Positions 35,901-43,800 of a stretch of DNA of 64,000 nt are shown piece by piece. Position 1 is the first letter of the stretch, and every line of letters starts with the position of its first letter. The notes beneath the pieces are model-generated. The model was not told the DNA's origin. It worked only from the letters and a program-made list of their open reading frames with translations, and searched no databases. A program made the translations under genes and the position numbers. Where the stretch lies: NCBI RefSeq assembly GCF_004295585.1, contig NZ_AP019400.1:1579501-1643500 (forward strand). The letters are read 5' to 3'. This DNA comes from Cohnella abietis. Its GTDB lineage: Bacteria; Bacillota; Bacilli; Paenibacillales; Paenibacillaceae.

Positions 35901-36394
35901 CGCTGCAAATACTGGCGGCTAAGCACGTTGTGAACGGTGTGAGTGATAACTTGTTCCAGCCTGCAGGAGAAACGACACGAGCGGAATTTGTAGCACTCTT
36001 AGTTCGCGCCTTGAACCTTGAAGCAGCTGAAGATGTGAAGGCATTCAAGGATGTGAAATCAGATGCTTGGTATGCAGGAAGTGTGCAAGCAGCTGTAAAG
36101 GCGGGCATTGTTACTGGTGTTAGTGTTGATCGCTTTGCGCCGAATGCTCCGATCTCGCGCGCGGAGATGGCTGTGCTTATTGCCAGAGCGCTTGGATTAA
36201 AGGATGATGCGAGCGTAAAGGTCGATTTTGCTGATTCGAAGGATATCCCTTTATGGGCAATTTCTTCAGTGGCAGAACTGAAGAAAATGGGCCTCATTCA
36301 AGGCAACGGGCACAATAGGTTCAACCCGCAAGCCAATGCAACAAGAGCAGAAGCGGCCAAGCTGATTCTGGGTACCATTAATCAACTGAAATAA
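29936..36394 (+). CDS. SLH-anchored multidomain glycosidase (GH42-like catalytic region, several carbohydrate-binding domains)
   Basis: This 2152-residue exported protein has a signal peptide (cleavage near ASA, about residue 32). Two copies of a ~240-residue module follow (CBM4/9-like sandwich plus chitobiase-C-terminal-like YTTDGSDPRTS domain). Then come a CBM9-like domain (about 520-720), a helical linker, and a clan-A glycosidase region (about 940-1690). The last has a third CBM inserted at about 990-1120, acid/base candidate E1236 (SNE) and nucleophile candidate E1390 (NSEDH). A BIG2 Ig-like domain (1695-1775), a spacer and three SLH motifs (1976-2152) complete it. It should sit on the S-layer and cut a glycan for import. 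Family number is inference. Confidence 0.85.
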   Translation: MLKKALLIYLIVSVIFTGFGTFLGGTAGVASAEELIEHNIPDWGFGGGAQADYSLDSSTAHGGTYSLRLNNLSPAAPNVYFFAVQRVQVKPNTDYTLSAWVKADNASTTWFGGGPTWLLRNHVATISESYDWRHETISYTTGPQETTFDFRILMDGPVDHIWFDDISMVEAGTTNNIIKNGDFEKKSLPVVILPDVTSNQQVGEVQSGTSVQLNNSIAGATIHYTTDGSDPRTSVTSKIYIQPIIITEAITIKAYATKPESLDSNVINFEYWTIDRDVQGWLFGGNAQADFTLDRSTVHSGSYSLRLNNQTLQTPNMYFYVAQEAEVEPNTTYDLSVWVKADNASMTWFGGGPSWGLRISVANDKETYDWQYKTIQYTTGPEETSFDFRILTEGKTDHIWFDDVSMVRVGTTDNVIKNGGFEKPLPDVTSSQQDGEVPLGTNIQLHNAIVGAEIRYTTDGSDPRTSETKMVYSQPITISQAMTIKAYATKSDSPDSNVVSFVYSIGSVVAGESFLDLEQFNNKLGEGRKAPILKANNIQIDGNMDEWSSYTGVKIPVNEKQIPIPGWGGESDLSALAKFAYDDDSFYMAIKVKDNVHHTFPDSLMWLGDSVQIAFSQDGMYGPEYAFSLNDGQPQVWRFAEGKATLDIDSLTYQAKRIGDETMYEAKIPWLAIFDTKPSAGDRVPFTFLVNDNDNDGRGRRWIEWTSAIGFGKDPKGLAELQLVPQQDNWSVSLDGNQKFAVNDANPFTIYVPNFSNQPLQVKVNSDFFHLVNKQVVVPAQSIWKKDIPVTLPTRGSYTADVSVLDETRGITKQDALQFSVSSNPNELRNRLNALEQKLPALESLLASVEAQKIPADYEKINVTILKNFIKYAKEDIDHDYLDRATYNTDELDKLYADAESNLQAYLEGTKTPIPVPRYMNGNVQIQGNSFIADTKITGADEIVRRPVFFNGYGHFAQVKQDVPQFTGYGTNIVQIEIGPNSVIRPKGYFSDWSLHTSGGVQASALLDSTISHSGKASLRLNNTSPSSPNVYMQVSQTVPAKPNTTYEMKMWVKGENVNGVSFTGDPSWGNRVSFPTGTYNWTEVTNSYTTKSDETQIGFVILSENVVGNVWIDDISLTEQGVTGNLLKNGNFDQDYVDLGSEEYVGDTTSIKNDVVSVLQNADENNIAVNLLISPHYFPGWALAKWPELKSESVSFIQFNINDPRARAIMEDYLRLLIPLIKDYKSLHSITLSNETVYQSYRDAFNLPKWQLYLQQKYPSIQQLNETYQTTYQSFNDVPMPANVTRTPLFYDWVQFNNNLFGEWHQWMADIIHDMAPGIPLHAKVMNGALSDVTALTWGVDSEQFTEFSEINGNDSHSYYGGGPAGYTEELKFYDFQASLKKAPVFNSEDHLVPDGSEQYIPEIASHVNTVLWQGAVHGRGASTIWVWERSDDVPDFKGSIMNRPDVVARVGKTNLDLNRLAEEVTAFQNDEAKAAILYSMNSMIYSRAYPKAINEAYNAITYSGLKVGFVSEKQARSGVLDGIKVLFVPEATHINADTLVSLQHFVEQGGKLVITGSDSLSFDEYNRALSNSVRNQVINNANTTLIASNTFAKQIRETVTPIFAEVGLNEVMLMDTATNLPVYDVEWRSVWQNDRLLINIDNYSSVVKSVYVQVNGQRIGNWKDLISSTTAVAADTLLLSPLQPYLLSVEPTGITLDSESYTIKVGETHDTVVHAAFESGVNQLVTSASSYVSSHPNIATVDINGKVTAVAKGTAQITVTYHGKQAIISVNSVSDDTTETPNPPINNIGGSNKDNITKVTLENGKAVAKLEKNQTTATVPLTEIGDHPFQVQAGAVMVNIDQVQLNALRNQGGNEAGATIEVQLKPVVETGGMSTSSQGTAAQIKLAGQVYEISVRLIKANGSTIEVKQISGSVDITLPYDANGVDSELLGIYYYNETTKQWEYVGGQLNSSAKTMTVKLQHLSKYAVLQYSKTFSDVPATHWAARTLQILAAKHVVNGVSDNLFQPAGETTRAEFVALLVRALNLEAAEDVKAFKDVKSDAWYAGSVQAAVKAGIVTGVSVDRFAPNAPISRAEMAVLIARALGLKDDASVKVDFADSKDIPLWAISSVAELKKMGLIQGNGHNRFNPQANATRAEAAKLILGTINQLK

Positions 36395-36396
36395 GC

Positions 36397-36450
36397 ATGA
36401 AGGAAGGGGCTCTAGGGCTTAAATCGCCTTAGGGTCCTTTTCCTTTCAGT
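36397..36450 (+). terminator. Imperfect stem-loop terminator after the SLH glycosidase
   Basis: An interrupted stem pairs AAGGAAGGGGCTCTAGGGC with GCCTTAGGGTCCTTTTCCTT around TTAAATC and runs into T-rich sequence. Confidence 0.55.
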
Positions 36451-36536
36451 GGGATCAGATTAATAGAGCATGGCATGTTCTATATTTATATTGTACAGTT
36501 GGAATAGTTTAACAACTAAATGGAGTGTGACGATGG

Positions 36537-39500
36537 ATGTTTTGGACAGAGGAAAAGCTAGAAGCGAGAGTTAAAGAGCTAGCGTCATGGCGTTATCGGG
36601 AGGCGCAGCGTATCGAGGTGTTTCGTGCGCTTGTCGATGAGGAAGGCGAAGTCGGGGTTCGTCCTCCGGAGGGGGGCCAGTGGCGTGACATGAAACAGGG
36701 CGACCGCTGGGAAGGAAGAGATCTTTATCTCTGGCTCGATGCCAACGTATCTATTCCAGCAGAGTGGACTAACCGCCGGGTTGTCGGCTTATTTGATTTC
36801 GGGCTTACTGGCGCAGGTAACAACTCAGGCTTTGAATCTTTACTCTATTTGAATGGTGTGCCTTACCAAGGCGTGGATTCAAACCATAAAGAGGTGTTTC
36901 TGCCTGAAGGTGCAGCGGGAACGACTGTCCGGGTCCAGTTCCGATTGTGGTCAGGACTCGAAGGGGGAGGCGAGCCTCAGCAGCAGGAGCATCGGCTTCA
37001 CCGCGCTGAAATCGTGTGGCTAGACGAAGCAACGGATCGCTTCTATTATATGTCCAAAGCTGTGCTACAGACGATAAAGGTACTAAGCTCTGGCATCGCT
37101 GAGCGGACAGATCTATTAACGGCGCTTGATCGTTCCTTCCTCAGCATCGACTGGTCCCGACCAGGCTCGGAGCGCTTTTACGAGTCGATTAGTGCAGCAG
37201 AGGACGAGCTACGTCAGGCGATTGAGGCAATACCTCGCAACAACTCATCAGTGACGGTGCGATGCATTGGGCATACACATATTGATGTTGCATGGCTATG
37301 GCGGCTAAAGCATACGCGGGAAAAGTCGGCTCGCTCGTTCAGTACGGTACTAAGACTAATGGAGCTTTTTCCCGAATATGTGTTTCTCCAGACGCAGCCA
37401 CAGCTCTATGAATATTTGAAAAATGATTATCCAGACATCTATGCTGCGCTGAAGGAACGGGTGAAGGAAGGTCGCTGGGAAGCGGCCGGAGGCATGTGGC
37501 TAGAGGCGGATTGCAATCTGACAAGCGGAGAATCTATTGTTCGCCAGTTACTATATGGTACAAAGTTTCTTCGGGAGGAATTCGGCACAGAATGTACCTA
37601 TTTGTGGCTGCCTGACGTATTTGGTTACAGCTGGGCGTTGCCGCAAATTCTGCGGAAAAGTGGCATTAGCACCTTTATGACGACCAAGATCAGCTGGAAC
37701 CAATATAACCGGATGCCGCATGACACGTTCCAATGGCGTGGTATTGATGGCAGCAAGGTGTTAACGCATTTCATCACGACACCTGAAGACAGTGATAATT
37801 GGTGGTATACGTATAATGGAGATATCACCGCTTCAAGCGTGCAAGGCATTTGGGATAAATATCGAGACAAAGAGGTTAATCGCGAGCTGCTCCTCTCCTA
37901 TGGCTACGGGGATGGCGGGGGAGGTGTTAACCGCGAGCACTTAGAAATGCGTAGACAGCTAGCTAATATGCCTGGCTTGCCGAAGGTGGAGACAGGACGC
38001 GCGGATGAATACTTCGCTAAGCTACAGCAAACGGTTGAACAATCCGATCGTTATGTACATACGTGGGATGGTGAGCTTTATCTCGAATATCATCGCGGAA
38101 CGTATACGAGTCAGGCGTATAACAAACGAATGAACCGCAAGCTGGAGCTGCTCTCACGTGATGCGGAGTGGCTGCAGGTTTGTCGTGCTGCGCTGAGTGG
38201 CGATTGGTCGAACTATCCGCAGGAACAGCTCGATGAAAGCTGGAAAATCATTTTGCGTAACCAGTTTCATGACATTATTCCAGGTTCGTCGATTCCTGAG
38301 GTTTATCATGACTCCAGAGAAGAATATGAGCAAGCGAAGGATACGCTAGAAGATTGCCGCGTACAGGCGATAACTGCACTTTCTGATAAGGGGACTGTAG
38401 GAGACGATGAATATGTCATCTGGAATGCCTCCTCCTGGTCTTACAATGGTTTAGTCGCCGTGGAGAACTGCGCGAAGGATACAGCTTGGCGAGATGCCGA
38501 GGGGCGTTTGCTAGTGTCCGAATTTGATGGTGAGCGCCATTGGGTAAAGGTACAGGATGTACCTGCATTAGGCTTCGTTACACTCCGTCGTGAAGATTCG
38601 CTGGAAGCGGAGACGAAGGGAGTATCACCATTTTCCATACGTGATCGCGCAATCGACACCCCTTTCTATGAACTGGAATGGAATGAAAAGGGTCAATTGA
38701 CACGTCTATACGATCGCGCTGCAGGACGAGAGGTGCTTGCTCCCGGTAATCGTGCGAACGTACTTCAGGTATTCGAGGACAAGCCGAAGATGTTTGAAGC
38801 TTGGGATATTGATATTTACTATGGCGAGAAAATGCAGGAGATCGATGGGCTCGTTTCCAGTCAGGTTGAGGTGGGGCTGCTGCGTACTGTCGTCACATTC
38901 GTCTGGTCCTATATGGATTCTTCTATTCGTCAGCGGATGATTGTCTATGCGGACAACCGCCGGATCGACTTCGAGACAGAGGTAGATTGGCAGGAGCGTC
39001 AGCAGTTACTCAAGGTAGCTTTCCCAGTCGATATTCGAACGACAGAAGCGACCTATGATATTCAGTTTGGCAACGTTAAACGACCTACACATTGGAATAC
39101 AAGCTGGGATTACGCGCGCTTCGAGACGGTCGGGCACCAATGGGTGGATCTGTCGGAGCATGGCTATGGCGTAAGTCTACTGAATGATTGTAAATATGGT
39201 CATGACATCAAGGATGGGGTCATTCGATTAACGTTGATCAAGTCAGCAACCTATCCTGATCCGGGAGCTGACCAGGGTGAGCATCTGTTCACCTATGCGC
39301 TCTATCCGCATGAAGGGGATTGGAGAGAGGGCCATACCGCACAGGCGGCATGGCAGCTGAATCAGCCTGTATATGCAACTGCTGGTCGCGCCCCGACACC
39401 AAAGTTCTCGTTGCTACGGCTTGTACAAGGAGATGCGATGATCGATGCTGTTAAACGTGCAGAGGATGGCATGGGGTTAATTGTCCGATTGCACGAGTAC

Positions 39501-39665
39501 AAGGGCGGAAGAAGCCAGATTGCGCTCGCAAGCGATGTGCCGATTCAGTCTTGGCAAGAAACAGATTTACTGGAGCGGCCTTTGGAAACTGCTGCTCAGT
39601 CTGGTCCAATCATCTTAGATCTCTCGCCTTATGAAATTAAAACGATACGGATTTCGCTCAGATAA
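36537..39665 (+). CDS. GH38 alpha-mannosidase
   Basis: This 1042-residue cytosolic enzyme has the class II mannosidase zinc motif GHTHIDVAWLW (H246, H248, D250). The catalytic nucleophile is in WLPDVFGYSWALPQ (D360). Later come the GYGDGGGG loop and the large C-terminal beta domains of the family. It hydrolyses alpha-linked mannose from glycan fragments with retention. No signal peptide is present, which suits degradation after import. It has its own ribosome site (TGGAG) and follows the SLH glycosidase across a terminator. It argues that the glycan handled by this region contains mannose. Confidence 0.93.
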   Translation: MFWTEEKLEARVKELASWRYREAQRIEVFRALVDEEGEVGVRPPEGGQWRDMKQGDRWEGRDLYLWLDANVSIPAEWTNRRVVGLFDFGLTGAGNNSGFESLLYLNGVPYQGVDSNHKEVFLPEGAAGTTVRVQFRLWSGLEGGGEPQQQEHRLHRAEIVWLDEATDRFYYMSKAVLQTIKVLSSGIAERTDLLTALDRSFLSIDWSRPGSERFYESISAAEDELRQAIEAIPRNNSSVTVRCIGHTHIDVAWLWRLKHTREKSARSFSTVLRLMELFPEYVFLQTQPQLYEYLKNDYPDIYAALKERVKEGRWEAAGGMWLEADCNLTSGESIVRQLLYGTKFLREEFGTECTYLWLPDVFGYSWALPQILRKSGISTFMTTKISWNQYNRMPHDTFQWRGIDGSKVLTHFITTPEDSDNWWYTYNGDITASSVQGIWDKYRDKEVNRELLLSYGYGDGGGGVNREHLEMRRQLANMPGLPKVETGRADEYFAKLQQTVEQSDRYVHTWDGELYLEYHRGTYTSQAYNKRMNRKLELLSRDAEWLQVCRAALSGDWSNYPQEQLDESWKIILRNQFHDIIPGSSIPEVYHDSREEYEQAKDTLEDCRVQAITALSDKGTVGDDEYVIWNASSWSYNGLVAVENCAKDTAWRDAEGRLLVSEFDGERHWVKVQDVPALGFVTLRREDSLEAETKGVSPFSIRDRAIDTPFYELEWNEKGQLTRLYDRAAGREVLAPGNRANVLQVFEDKPKMFEAWDIDIYYGEKMQEIDGLVSSQVEVGLLRTVVTFVWSYMDSSIRQRMIVYADNRRIDFETEVDWQERQQLLKVAFPVDIRTTEATYDIQFGNVKRPTHWNTSWDYARFETVGHQWVDLSEHGYGVSLLNDCKYGHDIKDGVIRLTLIKSATYPDPGADQGEHLFTYALYPHEGDWREGHTAQAAWQLNQPVYATAGRAPTPKFSLLRLVQGDAMIDAVKRAEDGMGLIVRLHEYKGGRSQIALASDVPIQSWQETDLLERPLETAAQSGPIILDLSPYEIKTIRISLR

Positions 39666-39779
39666 ACGTATTAATTCTAGAATTGGATGAGGCCGCAACG
39701 TGAGTTGCCTGGAGAAAAGCAGAACAATCGCGTGGTCTCGTTATGGGAAGTTCAATAGCAATATTCGGATAATAAAAAT

Positions 39780-39828
39780 ACCGACCAACCTCACGGAAGT
39801 TTTTTCGTTGGGTTGGTCGGTTATTTTT
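39780..39828 (+). terminator. Rho-independent terminator after the mannosidase
   Basis: An 11-bp stem ACCGACCAACC (39780-39790) with GGTTGGTCGGT (39811-39821), then TTATTTTTG. The rest of the 280-bp gap to 39945 shows no clear feature. Confidence 0.85.
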
Positions 39829-39944
39829 GTATGTATTTAACCGTTTTACGATAGCCCAATATAGGTTCATCGGGCGGATGTCCAAGCGAGATTGTAGCAG
39901 CCTGCATTAACTAACTAGCAAATTAAATAAGGAGGTTGCACACT

Positions 39945-40313
39945 ATGGGATGCAATAGTTCCTCGTCTGCATTAAGCTGTTGCCCAGATAAAGAGTACGT
40001 GCAAGATAAGGTTTGTAGCCCTTGGAGTGGAACAGGTGCTGTTGCTGCTGTTGATGTCATTGTATACAGCAATAATATTACACAGAATATCGTAGGTACC
40101 GGTTATTTGCAGTATGACACTGGTGTTGGCAACATTACCCTAGAGGTTCTGGACAGCGCAGGGGCAGTTATCGGTACTGCGATCACACTAACACCAGGAA
40201 CAAGTGTAGCTTTTACTTATCGTAGGTTCAGCGCTATCCAAGTTGTCATTCCTGCAGCAGCGACAGGAACATTTCAGGGAGAATTCTGCATAACTACTCG
40301 TTATCCTATGTAA
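39945..40313 (+). CDS. S-type endospore appendage (S-Ena, DUF3992) subunit
   Basis: This 122-residue Cys-rich protein matches the Ena1A/Ena1B-type major pilins of Bacillus endospore appendages. It has a short N-terminal connector with C3 and the pair C12-C13 (SCCPDK), then VQDKVC (C24), a jellyroll-type beta domain, and the terminal signature GEFCITTRYP (C115). In the family, connector cysteines form disulfides with distant subunits and make the fibre very resistant. ATG 39945 with AAGGAGGT about 8 nt upstream is preferred to the TTG at 39936. A paralogue follows 26 bp downstream. Confidence 0.88.
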   Translation: MGCNSSSSALSCCPDKEYVQDKVCSPWSGTGAVAAVDVIVYSNNITQNIVGTGYLQYDTGVGNITLEVLDSAGAVIGTAITLTPGTSVAFTYRRFSAIQVVIPAAATGTFQGEFCITTRYPM

Positions 40314-40339
40314 TTACTACAGAATTAAGGAGGTTTACG

Positions 40340-40681
40340 ATGAGCGCATGTACATGTACATCTACTCTAAGCTGTTGTGGCAATAAAACGATTGTTCAAG
40401 ATAAAGTGTGTATTAACTGGGCGGTCGTTGCAGGCGGTACACCAACTGTTTATTCGGATAACATTTCCCAAATCATAAGTGCATCTGGGTACGTTAAACT
40501 AGAAACCGGAGCAGGACCGCTGACAGTTACCTTTTTAGAAAATGCTGCAACAGTTAAGACGATTACAATTCCAACGGGGGGAAGCTCCACATTTACGATT
40601 TCCAAATTTGATACCATTACATTATCTTCAGCTGCTGACACACAAGGAGAATTTTGCATAACCGTTCGATATACCCTGTAA
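40340..40681 (+). CDS. Second S-type endospore appendage (DUF3992) subunit
   Basis: This 113-residue paralogue of the preceding protein keeps identical spacing of the key residues: SCC at 11-13, VQDKVC ending at C24, and GEFCITVRY with C106. C4 and C6 provide extra connector cysteines. Two co-expressed subunits mirror the Ena1A/Ena1B pair of Bacillus cereus. The ATG has AAGGAGGT 7 nt upstream. It is cotranscribed with the first subunit and ends at the terminator at 40744. Confidence 0.88.
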   Translation: MSACTCTSTLSCCGNKTIVQDKVCINWAVVAGGTPTVYSDNISQIISASGYVKLETGAGPLTVTFLENAATVKTITIPTGGSSTFTISKFDTITLSSAADTQGEFCITVRYTL

Positions 40682-40743
40682 ATAACCTTAATGAATTGAC
40701 ATACTTGCCCACCGACCATGAGAGTTAATAAATAAATTATTCG

Positions 40744-40775
40744 CCCGGGAGCTGATTTGCTCTCGGGTTATTTTT
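40744..40775 (+). terminator. Terminator of the two-gene Ena operon
   Basis: CCCGGGAG (40744-40751) pairs with CTCTCGGG (40760-40767), followed by TTATTTTTG. Confidence 0.8.
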
Positions 40776-40882
40776 GCTCTCTTCATCTTACGGATTTTAG
40801 AGGTTAATTTTCGATAAAATTCGCTATTTTATGTTAAGATTGTTATTACTAGATTATGGATAGATTTATAGGAGGATTGGGG

Positions 40883-43800
40883 ATGAAGGAAAAAATTCAG
40901 AACGTTTTTTTGAACAGTTGGATTCGCGTGGCTACTATAGCGCTTTTTATAACGTTAATAGGTTGGTCGGCGGCGAGTGCTGATTCAACAATCCAAACAA
41001 CAACCACTTTGACTGGAGCTGCCCAATCTACCTACGGGGACTCCGTTACAATCAATGCAGTTGTCTCTGATGATACGGAGAACACATACAATGTGCCTGA
41101 GGGGATTGTCGACTTCTATGCTGGGAACGATCTCGTGGGTTCAACGGAACTATTCGAGAACCTCCCGGTCATTAAAGAAAGGCCAAGTAAGAGTGCCCCA
41201 CAGATCCCGGATGCTAAGCTTACATGTGGCTCTGAATGTCCTACGATAGAATGGGGAGGACTCACCTATTGGGCGTATTCATACTCCATCAATAATGAAT
41301 TTACACTGCTAGTTGCTGTGGATGCCCACAATAACATTGTGAAGAAATGGGAAAAAGTAGATTCTAAGCCCGTGCGGTATGTTAACCAAATAGAACTCGA
41401 TCCGGCTAATCGTACTGTCACCTTTACGGGGCAAGGTGGAACTTTCACCCTGTCATGGGCTTTTTTGAGTCATGCAAATGCCCAAGCATCCATCACGCTC
41501 CCGGAGCTACCTAAAGGCGTGTATGATCTCAAAGCGGTCTATCGGGCAGGAGAGGGATCTCCACATAGCGGCAGTACCTCAACTGGGATTATACATACGG
41601 TGGGGGGATTAAATTCACAAACCAACCTGAGTTCAAACTCCGTGACTGTGGAGTACGGGGAAGAGGTGATCTTCACTGCGAATGTGGCAGGCTCAGTTAC
41701 TGGACAGCCTAAACCTACAGGTACGGTGACCTTTATGGACGGAGCGGACATACTGGATACCGTTACACTAGGTGGAAATGGTATAGCGAAGCTGGCTAAA
41801 AGTGACCTCCCGCTAGGTACACATCTTATTACGGCGGTTTATAGCGGTGACGATAAAATTTACAATACTAGCAATTCCAGTAGTCTTACGCAATATGTGG
41901 TGGCTATTAAGACTAAGGCAACACTGACTTACACGCCAGCAGCTCCGAAATACGGGGACAAGCTTACGCTGCAAGCGAAAGTTGCTAATCAGTCGAACAA
42001 TCAACATTTGCCTAATGGAGGCAAGGTGATCTTCCTGGATGGAAGCACAGAGCTAGGCGACGCGACTGTGTTGAACGGTGAAGCATCCTTAGAAATCTCG
42101 ACTTTGGGAGCAGGAGAGCATAGCCTACATGTAATCTACAACGCACAGCCGGGCGATTTATTTCACAGTAACAGTACCTCTGTAGACTACGAAGTGACGG
42201 TTGGCAAAGCTAGTAGTCATTCAAATCTCAGCTCGGACTCCGCGACTGTGGAGTACGGGGAAGAGGTGACCTTCACTGCGAATGTGGCAGGCTCAGTTAC
42301 TGGACAGCCTAAACCTACAGGTACGGTGACCTTTATGGACGGAGCGGACATACTGGATACCGTTACACTAGGTGGAAATGGTATAGCGAAGCTGGCTAAA
42401 AGTGACCTCCCGCTAGGTACACATCTTATTACGGCGGTTTATAGCGGTGACGATAAAATTTACAATACTAGCAATTCCAGTAGTCTTACGCAATATGTGG
42501 TGGCTATTAAGACTAAGGCAACACTGACTTACACGCCAGCAGCTCCGAAATACGGGGACAAGCTTACGCTGCAAGCGAAAGTTGCTAATCAGTCGAACAA
42601 TCAGCATTTGCCTAATGGAGGCAAGGTGATCTTCCTGAATAGAAGCACGGAGCTAGGAGAAGCGACTATATTGAACGGTGAAGCTTCCTTAGAAATCTCG
42701 ACACTAGGAGCAGGAGAGCATAGCCTACATGTAATCTACAACGCACAGCCGGGCGATTTATTTCACAGTAACAGTACCTCTGTAGACTACGAAGTGACGG
42801 TTGGCAAAGCTAGTAGTCATTCAAATCTCAGCTCGGACTCCGCGACTGTGGAGTACGGGGAAGAGGTGACCTTCACTGCAAACGTGACGGACTCCGTTGC
42901 TGGACAGTCTAAACCAACAGGAACGGTGACCTTTAAGAACGGAACGGACATACTGGGTACCGCTACGCTGGATGTAGATGGTAAGGCGAAGCTCGTTAAC
43001 AGCGACCTACCGTTAGGCACACATCTTATTACGGCGTTCTATAACGGAGATGATAATTACAACACAAGCAATTCCAGTAGTCTGACACAAGCTGTGGAGG
43101 CTATTAAGACTAAGGCAACGCTGACTTACTCGCCAGCAGCTCCGAAATACGGCGACAAGCTTAAGCTGATAGCGAAAGTTGCTAATCAGTCGAACAATCA
43201 ACATTTGCCTGACGGAGGCAAGGTCGTCTTTATGGATGGGAGCACGGAGCTGGGCGGAGCGACTGTATTGAACGGTGAAGCATTCTTAGAAACCTCGACA
43301 CTGGAGGTAGGAGAGCATAAGCTGCGGGTGATATACAATGCGGAGCCCGGCGATTCGATTCATAGTAATAGTACCTCAGTGGACTACGAAGTGACGATCG
43401 TCAATGACAGTAGTAACTCAAATGTCAGTCCGCCAACAACGAGCATCCCACCGGTAGCCAGCGATAACATTGTAGGCTCTGATGGTAAAGCTAATGCTGA
43501 CCTGTTGATTGCGGCCCTGAAGGCAAATCCGAATGCAATTATCCATACAGCGTCGGAAACCGTCTACTTGCCCGCCAATGCCCTATCCTCTAGTCATGCG
43601 TTATCAATCTACAACGATACCGGTGTATCCATCACACTGCCCCTGTCCACGCTGAAGCTGGAAGAACTCACTCAAGCACTCGGGGTTGATGTGAAGGATT
43701 TGGTCATCCGTGTGGAAATGAAAAAGCAGACGGGAGAAGCGGCTTCGACTGTATCGAATGCAATAAGCGACATTGGCGCCAATCAGCTTGCTGATGCCAT

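Noticed and set aside
35743..36297. 184-codon minus-strand frame opposite the SLH domains
   Set aside because: It is a Ser/Ala-rich shadow of conserved SLH coding sequence.
41813..42607. Two identical 64-codon minus-strand frames
   Set aside because: They appear twice only because the underlying 600-bp repeat is duplicated; there are no coding signs.
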